From: Candidatus Omnitrophota bacterium
GTDB lineage: Bacteria; Omnitrophota; Koll11; Gygaellales; Profunditerraquicolaceae
DNA length: 10,448 nt
Assembly: GCA_028719045.1 (NCBI GenBank)
Contig: JAQULD010000054.1
Location: forward strand, 1-10,448
Reading direction: 5' to 3'
Part shown: positions 1 to 7,100 of the stretch, in pieces
How the letters are laid out: each line of letters opens with the position of its first letter
How positions within the stretch are numbered: the first letter of the stretch is position 1
Translations under genes and position numbers: made by a program
Notes under the pieces: model-generated
What the model was told of the DNA's origin: nothing
The model's input: the letters and a program-made list of their open reading frames with translations, nothing else
The model's database searches: none

Positions 1-625
1 AAACGGCGCCGGAAAAACCACCCTCCTAAAAATAATCTCCACGCTGATACTCCCTGATAAAGGCCGGGTAACCGTAAACAATTGCATCCTGGGGACAGAC
101 GATGAAAAGATCAGGTCTTTTATCGGATTCGCGGCTTCCCCGGAAAGAAGCTTTTACCTGCGCCTTACGGGAAAACAGAACCTGGAATTCTTTGCCGCGC
201 TATATGGATTGGGGGGGAAAGAAGCTTTATCCCGGATCAATGAACTTTTTGATCTATTTAAAATAAACTATCAGGACAAACGTTTTGACTCTTATTCCAC
301 GGGTATGCAGCAGAAATTCGGCATCATGCGCGCGCTTTTGCAAAACCCTGAATTGCTTCTGCTGGATGAACCGGCAAAGAGCCTTGACTACTCGGCGGCC
401 GGCGAACTGCATGAATTCTTAAGGGGTACCCTGGTAAAAAAGCAAGCTAAAACCGTTATTTTTACCACCCACCGCATGGATGAAGCGGCGGATTTAGCGG
501 ACATATTTCTTGTATTGCATAAAGGCAAAGTCCTCGGCTTCGGCGGGTTAGAACAGCTCCGCCGGAAAGCGAACAAGCCGCAGGCAGCCTTAAGCCAGAT
601 ATATACAGCTCTCACAAGCCAATAA
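1..625 (+). CDS. ABC transporter ATP-binding protein (5' partial)
   Basis: This is the ATPase subunit of an ABC-2 type exporter. The reading frame is open to the left edge, and its first visible residues are NGAGKTT, the Walker A P-loop, so the true start lies outside the window. The internal ATG at 209 is therefore not the start. Further along come a Q-loop-region segment (SPERSFYLRLTGKQNL), a signature motif of the variant type STGMQQK, Walker B LLLLDEP, a D-loop reading SLD and the H-loop histidine in TTHRMDEA. All motifs needed for ATP hydrolysis are intact. The variant signature is typical of ATPases paired with ABC-2 permeases (NodI/CcmA/DrrA-like). The permease gene follows after 2 nt, so the two form an operon. 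The substrate cannot be read from the sequence; the adjacent convergent RiPP operon makes a modified peptide a possible cargo, but this is inference. Confidence 0.95.
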   Translation, partial: NGAGKTTLLKIISTLILPDKGRVTVNNCILGTDDEKIRSFIGFAASPERSFYLRLTGKQNLEFFAALYGLGGKEALSRINELFDLFKINYQDKRFDSYSTGMQQKFGIMRALLQNPELLLLDEPAKSLDYSAAGELHEFLRGTLVKKQAKTVIFTTHRMDEAADLADIFLVLHKGKVLGFGGLEQLRRKANKPQAALSQIYTALTSQ

Positions 626-627
626 TT

Positions 628-1431
628 ATGAATAAAATCGCGGCTTTACTGAAGAAAGATTTCCTGCTGGAATCGAGTTACAAATTTTCTTTTATCTTTA
701 ATATTATAGGCATCTTCTCCTCCATTCTTATATATTTCTTCATCGATAAATTATTCGGCTACAGGATAGCCGGGCATTTAAAAGAATTCGGAGTGAATTA
801 TTTCGCCTACGTTTTACTGGGGATGGCTTTTTTCAGCTATATAGGAGTGGGGCTAGGTTCATTTTCAGAACGCATACGCCTGGAACAGACGCAAGGGACG
901 CTGGAAGCGATATTCCTTACGCCCACTAAAGTATCGACAATCCTGGTTTCGCTTTCGCTCTGGAACCTGATCTTCGCCAGCTTCGACATGTTTGTCTACA
1001 TAATCCTGGGCATTTACTGCTTTAATATCAATTTTTCCAATATAAATATCCTGTCTTCCTGCCTTACGCTTATCTTGACCATAATGTCTTTCTCAAGCCT
1101 GGGGATACTTTCCGCGAGTTTTGTCATTGTATTTAAACGGGGCAATCCCGTAAGCTGGTTTGTTTCCACGCTGGAAGGGCTTCTAGGAGGGGTATATTTC
1201 CCGATAACGGTCTTACCGGGCTGGCTGCAATTCGCGGCGAAGTTTTTCCCGATAACCTATAGCGTCCGGGCAATGGAACTATCGGTTTACAGGGGTTATT
1301 CGGCCGCGCAGCTTTTTAAAGAGCTCAGTTTTCTCCTGGCCTTTACCATCCTGCTCCTGCCGCTAAGCGTAAAAGCGTTCCAATATAGCCTGAAAAAAGC
1401 GCGCCGCGACGCCAGCCTCACCCAATATTAG
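628..1431 (+). CDS. ABC-2 type transporter permease
   Basis: This is the membrane subunit of the exporter, 267 aa, with about six predicted transmembrane helices (roughly residues 20-42, 58-80, 105-133, 140-168, 178-197 and 230-252). After the second helix comes a segment containing EQTQGTLEAIFLTPTK, the usual ABC-2 cytosolic motif (E-x-G-T-L-E-x-x-x-x-T-P). Before the last helix is GVYFPITVLPGWLQ followed by FPITYSVRAMEL, another family hallmark. The N-terminus is a short basic amphipathic stretch without a signal peptide. The start ATG lies 2 nt after the ATPase stop with no separate Shine-Dalgarno of note, so translational coupling is likely. The C-terminus is basic and ends at a TAG that overlaps the stop of the convergent pqqD-like gene by 4 nt. 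Family assignment is secure; the cargo is unknown. Confidence 0.93.
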   Translation: MNKIAALLKKDFLLESSYKFSFIFNIIGIFSSILIYFFIDKLFGYRIAGHLKEFGVNYFAYVLLGMAFFSYIGVGLGSFSERIRLEQTQGTLEAIFLTPTKVSTILVSLSLWNLIFASFDMFVYIILGIYCFNINFSNINILSSCLTLILTIMSFSSLGILSASFVIVFKRGNPVSWFVSTLEGLLGGVYFPITVLPGWLQFAAKFFPITYSVRAMELSVYRGYSAAQLFKELSFLLAFTILLLPLSVKAFQYSLKKARRDASLTQY

Positions 1432-1700
1432 CAGCAAACCGCGAGGTTTTCTTTCAGCAGGCTCTCGATAAAATCTAAAACATCCTGCCCTAAACTTACT
1501 TTTTCACCCTCAAATTCCGCGTCTATAGCTTCAATAATCTCCCCGCAGTTTTTTTGCCCGTCTAAAAGCTGCCAGACCCTCGTGGCAGTAGGGTTTAAAG
1601 GATAGATCAGGCCGTCTTTAGGGTTGACGATCAGGGCTTCATCGCCGATAACCCTAAAAGCTATATTCGCGTTTTGTTTCACTTTACTTAACAAATCCAT
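1428..1700 (-). CDS. PqqD-like RiPP recognition element protein
   Basis: A stand-alone PqqD-family peptide chaperone of 90 aa, the normal size. PqqD-fold proteins (RiPP recognition elements) bind the leader of a precursor peptide and present it to a modifying enzyme, usually a radical SAM protein. Visible family features are an N-terminal beta region (IAFRVIGDEALIVNPKDGLIYPLN, residues 13-36, with the G-x-x-Y-x-L-N turn), then TATRVWQLLDG (residues 38-48) and the helix GEIIEAIDAEF. It is the last gene of the minus-strand operon. Its ATG lies inside the end of the kinase gene (17 nt overlap), so the two are probably co-translated. The protein ends in Cys-Cys, which is not a usual PqqD feature and has no assigned role. 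The likely ligand is the YxxPxL leader encoded at 2933-3091; that pairing is inferred from context. Confidence 0.9.
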   Translation of the reverse strand: MDLLSKVKQNANIAFRVIGDEALIVNPKDGLIYPLNPTATRVWQLLDGQKNCGEIIEAIDAEFEGEKVSLGQDVLDFIESLLKENLAVCC

Positions 1701-2478
1701 GGATATACCTCCATATTGCCTTTTGTGGTTTAAAATAGAGACGGTAACAGGGAACTTCTTTTACCAAAAGCGTAAGAGTATCCAATAAATGATTTGTAAT
1801 TACAGGGTCAGGTATATTGACCAGGTTATTGCGCAATAATTCTTTTAACGCTTCTTTTTGCCCAACGATCCTGTGGCTGAAACGCTTCGCCTTTACGATC
1901 AGAAAAACGGCCTTAACCGGCCCTCCTGTATTTTCTTTTACGCTGCCGAATTCCCCGGCAAAAGGTGTCGCGTAGGCCTTAAATTCCCCATTTCCCCCTG
2001 TTATAGCAACAGCCTCATCGCTTAAAACACTCCGCGCTTGCGATAACCTGGCAATCGTGGTTTTTCCGCTTTCCGAAGGGCCGAAAAAAACATAAGAAAA
2101 ACCTTTGTCCAGAACAGCGCTCGCGTGCAAAAGCAGCCCTTTTCTCCGGCACAACATAATAAAACCTAAGAAACGCATTAGATCAGCCGGGCCCAGGTCA
2201 TTATCCGCGCGGACATAAGCTTTCTTTCCGGGAAAATCGATGTCCAGGTCAAAAGGCCCGGCCTCGATCAACAGGCGCCCGGAATGTTTCCATTTTATCC
2301 TGTATGCTTTGCTGACTTCTCTTTTTCTTGCGCTTAACTTAAGGTCGACGGATAAATCGGGTTTGTCTTTTGTTAAAAAAAGTTCATAATTCTTTTTAAG
2401 CCACAATACCGGCTTTGGGCTTTCGCAGTTAATCTTAAAAACTATATCCGCGATCTTGATCTTTACGCTAGGGGTCAT
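1684..2478 (-). CDS. HprK-like P-loop kinase of RiPP/PqqD type
   Basis: 264 aa, related to the C-terminal domain of HPr serine kinase/phosphorylase but not HprK itself. The first ~105 residues are a divergent beta-rich region. The kinase core begins at LLLHASAV (His118), followed by Walker A GPSESGKT (133-140), an acidic LSDEAVAI motif (Asp154-Glu155), ATPFAGE (170-176, equivalent to the T-P-W/F-x-G-E motif) and VPCYRLYF near the C-terminus. In kinase-containing lasso peptide clusters (paeninodin PadeK, ThcoK), such enzymes phosphorylate the C-terminal Ser of the precursor. Similar genes also occur in the HPr-rel-A set with PqqD and a nucleotidyltransferase. The start ATG overlaps the S24/S26 gene stop as ATGA, and the 3' end overlaps pqqD. 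Its substrate here may be the small precursor, which ends in Ser-Ser; this is inference. Family assignment is firm. Confidence 0.88.
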   Translation of the reverse strand: MTPSVKIKIADIVFKINCESPKPVLWLKKNYELFLTKDKPDLSVDLKLSARKREVSKAYRIKWKHSGRLLIEAGPFDLDIDFPGKKAYVRADNDLGPADLMRFLGFIMLCRRKGLLLHASAVLDKGFSYVFFGPSESGKTTIARLSQARSVLSDEAVAITGGNGEFKAYATPFAGEFGSVKENTGGPVKAVFLIVKAKRFSHRIVGQKEALKELLRNNLVNIPDPVITNHLLDTLTLLVKEVPCYRLYFKPQKAIWRYIHGFVK

Positions 2479-2933
2479 ATCTTTCTTAATAAACTTTCGA
2501 AGATAAATTTAGAGCGGGCGATAAAAGGAAAGAAAAAAGCGAGGAATAAACCGGCGACGCGGCTAAGCAGATTATCTATTTTAAACTTGAAATTTCTGAT
2601 CTTCAAAGCCGCTATTTTACCTATGACTTCCTGCGGTTCCACCAAAGGGTCAAAATGAAACCCGGTATCCGCCTTGGTACGTAAAAATAATTTGCCATTT
2701 AACCTTAATTTACTCAATACGCGGTGGCATATCAGGCCTTCCTCTTTCTTGTAAACCGCGATATCTCCGACGCAAATATCTTTAAAAGAGCTTTCGGTAA
2801 TGCAAACCACGGCGTAACCCCCAAAAACAGGCAGCATGCTCTTGCCTCTGACCCTGGCCCAAACACAACTGTTTTTGGATACGGCCTCTTCTAATAAAAC
2901 AGAATTAATGGTTCCGGTCAGTAAATCTTCCAT
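2475..2933 (-). CDS. S24/S26 family serine peptidase (ER/SipW-type catalytic residues)
   Basis: 152 aa. The signal-peptidase-like box G-K-S-M-L-P gives the nucleophile Ser32. GDIAVY (56-61) and ICHRVL (68-73) follow, with His70 in place of the usual general-base Lys, as in archaeal/ER-type signal peptidases and SipW. A TKADTGFHFDP segment (87-96) supplies the acidic residues (Asp89/Asp95). All three catalytic elements are present. Unlike SipW there is no N-terminal membrane anchor; the only hydrophobic segment is near the C-terminus (about 126-139), flanked by basic residues. The catalytic part may therefore lie on the cytoplasmic side, which would fit leader removal from a peptide rather than secretory signal cleavage (inference). 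Its ATG overlaps the precursor stop (TAATG) and there is no clear own ribosome site, so translation probably depends on the upstream gene. Confidence 0.85.
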   Translation of the reverse strand: MEDLLTGTINSVLLEEAVSKNSCVWARVRGKSMLPVFGGYAVVCITESSFKDICVGDIAVYKKEEGLICHRVLSKLRLNGKLFLRTKADTGFHFDPLVEPQEVIGKIAALKIRNFKFKIDNLLSRVAGLFLAFFFPFIARSKFIFESLLRKI

Positions 2934-3091
2934 TACGAAGAAGTTACTGTGCGCTGCCCTTTCCCGCGGCTGGTTCTATTTGTGTTTGAACAGGTTCCTG
3001 TAGTCGCGCGGCAGCACAGCGCGGCTCCTACTTCCAGCATCTTTACAGCCTTTAATTCCGGTTTTTCATATTTTTTTTGCTTTGCCTTCAT
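2933..3091 (-). CDS. Putative RiPP precursor peptide (YxxPxL leader), 52 aa
   Basis: A small gene with strong positional support. Its ATG overlaps the radical SAM stop as ATGA (3088-3091), its TAA overlaps the peptidase ATG as TAATG, and a G-rich ribosome site (AGGGGGG) precedes it by 4 nt. The product is basic at the N-terminus (MKAKQKK), followed by YEKPELKAVKMLEVGAAL. Tyr8-x-x-Pro11-x-Leu13 is the leader motif recognised by RiPP recognition elements in lasso peptides and occurs in other YxKPxL leaders. The remaining part is CCRATTGTCSNTNRTS, then RGKGQRTVTSS, with Cys26, Cys27 and Cys34, many Thr/Ser/Arg and a C-terminal Ser-Ser. Likely roles: leader bound by the PqqD-like protein, core modified by the radical SAM/SPASM enzyme, perhaps phosphorylated at the end. 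The leader/core border is not known; near residues 23-26 is a guess. A REP-like palindrome forms codons 21-31, so the tail may be of recent origin. Confidence 0.82.
   Translation of the reverse strand: MKAKQKKYEKPELKAVKMLEVGAALCCRATTGTCSNTNRTSRGKGQRTVTSS
3000..3031 (-). repeat. GTAG-type REP-like palindrome inside the precursor gene
   Basis: Read on the minus strand, the element starts GTAGGAGC and ends GCGACTAC, 32 bp in total. The outer GTAG/CTAC arms pair, a tandem G-A/G-A mismatch follows, and then a GC-rich inner stem with a bulged C can form. The GTAG head, GA mismatch and GC-rich imperfect stem match the general plan of bacterial REP elements mobilised by RAYT (TnpA-REP) transposases. 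Only one copy is seen in the window and no RAYT gene is present, so the assignment rests on form alone. The inner stem can also be drawn as a direct repeat of GCCGCGC, which makes the folding less certain. Confidence 0.5.
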
Positions 3092-4164
3092 ATTACCCCC
3101 CTGCTTTTGGATAATTCATGATCTATCCGAGAAATACTCTGTATGGTATTATAACACTTTTTCATGTCTTTTGTCTCTAAATATGCGAGGCCAATGCATT
3201 TTTTGCAGGATCTCAGGTATTTACAGCTTTTACACGCCGGCATATCAGCGTAGGTTTTAAGCAAACTCAATTCTTTCTTTAAATCGGAGTCCCGCGCCCA
3301 AATCTGGCGAAAGCTGTTCTTTCTGACATCCCCCATAGGTATAATAAGCTGGGCGCAGGGATAAATTATCCCATAAGGAGAAATGTAACAACCAAGCGAA
3401 CCGGTAGCGCACAGAGGCTTATCTAACGGATTATCCCAGTAATCAGGTTTTCCCCGGGCAATGGGAACGGCATTTTCAGAAAGTAGTACGCGTATTTCTT
3501 TATCGTCTATCTGATATTCCTGCGGCGATCTTGAACCGTCATTTTTAGGAGAGATCTCCATGGTATAATGGTAGTCATTAGCCCCCAGCTGTAAAGAAAA
3601 ATCCTCTATTTCTTTCGCCTGATGAAAATTATTTTTCATTATTACCGATTTAAGCACGACTTTAATATTTTCCTTTTTCAGCAAACTGACAGCCCGGCAA
3701 AGTTTCTTAAATGAGCCTTTTCTTTGAGTAACCGCATCATGAATATCTTCAGTTGCGCCATAAATACTCATTTCCACGGCAAGGGGCGATAAATCAGCGA
3801 TACTTTTAGCTATTTTACCGTCTACCAAGCTGCCGTTGGTAAAGATCGTGGAGCAAAAACGCAGCCTTTTAGCGTATTCGGCTATCTCAAAGAAATCAGG
3901 CCGCAGGAAAACCTCTCCCCCGGAAAGCGTAAGATAAAGCGAGCCTGCCTCCGCCAACTCGCCTAAAATACGCTTTATTTCCTCTAAAGACAGTTCCGGC
4001 CTGCTCCCGGAAAATCCCTCAGAAAGCCCCTGACAATAACAGTGAATACAATTCAGATTACATTTGTAGGTAAGGTCAAGATGGGCCCAAAGCGGGATCC
4101 TTTTGTCTTCTACGTTCTTAAGGATGGCGCTAAATTTTTCTTTTGCGTCAAAACAATATGGCAT
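3088..4164 (-). CDS. Radical SAM/SPASM domain peptide-modifying enzyme
   Basis: 358 aa. The radical SAM core has C-x3-C-x2-C at Cys35, Cys39 and Cys42 (TYKCNLNCIHCY), which holds the [4Fe-4S] cluster that cleaves S-adenosylmethionine. It is followed by the SGGE motif (81-84, in LTLSGGEVFLRPDFF). The C-terminal SPASM region has CATGSLGCYISPYGIIYPC (Cys252, 259, 270), GDVRKNSFRQIW, and then Cys311-x2-Cys314-x5-Cys320-x2-Cys323 and Cys337. This is close to the SPASM pattern, with x2 instead of x3 in the last CxxC pair, and is enough for auxiliary clusters. Relatives (PqqE, AlbA, AnSME, mycofactocin MftC) mostly act on peptides. The small precursor begins in its last codons (ATGA overlap), so that peptide is the likely substrate. 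The exact chemistry (thioether, C-C link, epimerisation) cannot be told. It follows the C25 gene by 17 nt without a clear Shine-Dalgarno. Confidence 0.93.
   Translation of the reverse strand: MPYCFDAKEKFSAILKNVEDKRIPLWAHLDLTYKCNLNCIHCYCQGLSEGFSGSRPELSLEEIKRILGELAEAGSLYLTLSGGEVFLRPDFFEIAEYAKRLRFCSTIFTNGSLVDGKIAKSIADLSPLAVEMSIYGATEDIHDAVTQRKGSFKKLCRAVSLLKKENIKVVLKSVIMKNNFHQAKEIEDFSLQLGANDYHYTMEISPKNDGSRSPQEYQIDDKEIRVLLSENAVPIARGKPDYWDNPLDKPLCATGSLGCYISPYGIIYPCAQLIIPMGDVRKNSFRQIWARDSDLKKELSLLKTYADMPACKSCKYLRSCKKCIGLAYLETKDMKKCYNTIQSISRIDHELSKSRGVI
3096..3102 (-). promoter_or_regulatory. Ribosome binding site of the precursor gene
   Basis: The minus strand reads AGGGGGG, then TAAT, then the precursor ATG. 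The purine run lies within the last codons of the radical SAM gene and is the most evident ribosome site in this group of overlapping genes. It supports the choice of ATG at 3091 and suggests that the small peptide is translated more strongly than its neighbours, as a substrate gene should be. Confidence 0.65.
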
Positions 4165-4181
4165 AGGTTAGGAATGATAAA

Positions 4182-7100
4182 TTATTTCCTGATTTTTACG
4201 GCAGGGTCACCTAAAAGATTGTAGGTATCCACCACAGTCCGGACATTGGGGCTGTTATTATCGAACAGGTATTGTTTTGCCTGCTTTACCGCTTCACCGA
4301 AAGTATCCGCGCCTTTATTAAATATCGCCTGATAAAAACCATCGGAAAATAACTTCTGCTCTTCCGATGAGCTGACGATGCTCGGGAAAATCCCCCCGAT
4401 CGCCCCCTTATCCGGGGCCAAAAGCAATACTTCTCCCATAGAATCCAGTATCCCCTGCGGATAAACAAAGTAACCGTCGGCGCAGGTCAAAGTGATAAAA
4501 AACGGATATTTACCCGAATTAGAAAGGCTTGCGACATCCTGATTGGTAAAGATCCTGTTATCTGACCAAAGGCTTATTCCGCCGTGGCCGGTATAATTCA
4601 CGAAAGAAACCCCATTGTTTAGCTGTTCTACTATTCCCAGGTGCACAGAGGCGGCATCTGAATCATCGAGATATAACTTTTCCTTTATCTCCGTTTGCGG
4701 TAATTTACCGGAGATCTGGTCTGAAAGCATTGAAAATACCCGGTTGGGATCGGCATCCGCCACAAAAAGATGCCTGCCTGAAATATAACCGCAATTCTCA
4801 TAATTGATGACCTTGCTGACTACCGCGTCAAGCTCTCCGGTATTGTTTACTGGGAACCTTCCCACCATCATTTTCGGGAGAGAATTATTTTCGAAAGCGA
4901 CGAACCAGCTGTCCGAAGGTCCCTCCCCAAACGCGGCCCCGGATACCAAATAAGCAGGAACAAGGTTCGGCGTGCCTGTCCCGTAATAATCTTTATAATC
5001 GAATGTCCCGTCGCCCGCCAAAAGCACGTATTTCGGGCTTGGTTTCTGCCAGCTGAAATAAGCGTATTGCAGGAACTTTTTTATCGCTTCAGGCGAAAAT
5101 ACCCCGAAATTGAAAGCATCGTAGATATCTTCCACATCCACGACTTTTACTTTAAGGCCCTGCGCTTCCCTGAGTGAAACCAGGGGCTTAAGCCCGTCCA
5201 GGAAATCCTTGTAAGCGATTACTATCATATCCGCCTGATTACTGCGCTTTAAAAGGTCGGAAGATCCCCTAAGGGTTATTTCAGCGGGAGATTTATCGAA
5301 AGTGCCGGCGAAAACATAATATGTATGTTTGTATTTGTCCGGATTGTTGAAACGCGCGGTAAACCCTGCGCCGTTCTTGCGGACAGTGACATTGCTGACC
5401 TGCACCGGGTTCTCCGGTTCAGTGATATCCAGGGCTTTTATTTCCTCAGAGCTAAAACCCTGTATTTCGTAGCTTGCGGAACCGGATTTACCTGCAAACT
5501 TCAAGGAATCATTCTGCGCTACAAAACGGCGCGGGTATATCAGCTGGATCTTATCCAAAAGCGCCATTTGAGGCAAAGTCCCGTTTTCATCCGGGGCTTC
5601 GATCCTTAAAATGTTTGGGCCATCCTTCAAGACCGAGGGATCTATATCAGCCTGGCAGATATAATATGTATCTCCGTACCACTGCCCTTCTGTTATGAAG
5701 TTATCATTGAGGTAGAGCTTTATCTTTTGCAAACCGTTGCCAACAAATAATCCGTGAGAAAAACCCTGCATTGCCACCGCGATAACCGCGCCCTGGCCCT
5801 GAGGATAAAGATTATCCAGTGTCAATTCAAACTCCCGGGAATATGGAGAAAATATTTCTTCCCCGTAAAACCAGTGTTCTTTGCCGTTTACTTCCGGGTA
5901 ATAATTGACATTTTCCTCTAATCTCACTTCCTGCAAATAATATGGAACGGTATTCCCCGCGTTTAAAGCAGGCTTTTTCTCCATCTCTTTTCCCGCTTTT
6001 TTAGCCACAAGCCAGTAAATATTCCGATTAGTGTAACGCGTATTCTGCGCCTGACCGTAAAATTCCAGGTAATCTCCGGAGAAAAATACCGGGACGATCT
6101 TACCGTAATTGGCCAGCTTTAGGTTGGCGCTGTTAAAATTACCCGGTTCCATCCCCGCATCCTGAAGGTCCTTACGGCTTACGCGGTAAATACCGTCTTC
6201 TTCAACTCCAATCTTAAAAAGCTGTTTGCCCGCAGGCAACCTGTTCAGGTTAGACCTGTTTATTTTTTTAATCTCACCGCCAAAAAGGTCTATGGGTTTG
6301 GCCTTATTCAGGGTATTATTCTTTGTTTTCAGCCCGCTTCTGGATAAAATACCGGAACTATCGCTATAATTGATATTTTGCCCTACAGCCACAGGGCCGA
6401 TATAGCTTATGCCTTTGCCTTTGTTGGATATACCTAAAATATAATAATAATTCACGTTCGGATCGGTATCAATCACACTATAGCTCTTGCCGCTTATAGG
6501 GCCGGCGGCCGAAGGCATGAATTTAGCCACCGGTATATATGTTTTCGTGTTGCCGGGAGTAAGCGTTTTATAAACCTGGAACCCTCTTACCGCTACTTCC
6601 CCCTTCGTGGCGAAACTTATTACAATATTGCCCGCTTTATAATCCGCTTGTAAAGACGCAACTTTAGCCGCGGTAGGCCCGGTTGTAAGCGATACCCACC
6701 GGATGCTCATCATGGCAAAATCCCAATCGCGGGTCACTGCGGCTGTAGCTGTTGAAACAGAAGTTCTTAACTTTAAGTTTCCCAAATTATTAGTACTATC
6801 AATAAAATCAGTCAGGTTATTTTGGTAGGTAGTAGTATTAAATGTCAAAGTGGTATTAGCATTGGTTAAGCCCGAATCGACCCAGCCGCCTGTAGACGCG
6901 TTTAACCCCGAATAATCCTTTAAACTTAAAGCCGCGGTATTGGCGGCAACATTGCTTCTGAATCTCGCGGCAAGCCTTATGCCGGTGATTTTCGAACCTA
7001 AAGGAACGGTTATAGGAAATGATAAATTACTAGAAGCGGAATAGTTTGTATTCCACGTCCCCGCCCTGTCTAAAGGATAATAAGTGGCGGCGCTGGAAGC

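Noticed and set aside
209..625. ATG at 209 as start of the ABC ATPase
   Set aside because: The frame is open to the left edge and carries the Walker A motif at its very beginning, so the ATG is internal.
1684..2478. Genuine HPr kinase/phosphorylase (hprK)
   Set aside because: The N-terminal part is not HprK-like, no HPr gene is adjacent and the PqqD/precursor context points to the RiPP-type subfamily.
2933..3091. Plain lasso peptide assignment of the small gene
   Set aside because: The YxxPxL motif fits, but no lasso cyclase or transglutaminase-type leader peptidase is visible and a radical SAM enzyme is adjacent.
2949..3260. Plus-strand open frame of 103 codons over the precursor region
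   Set aside because: It lies antisense to the precursor and the end of the radical SAM gene, has no recognisable domain and conflicts with the overlapping start/stop signals on the minus strand.
5325..5698. Plus-strand open frames within the C25 gene
   Set aside because: They are antisense shadows of a long, clearly coding gene, with no ribosome site or family features.
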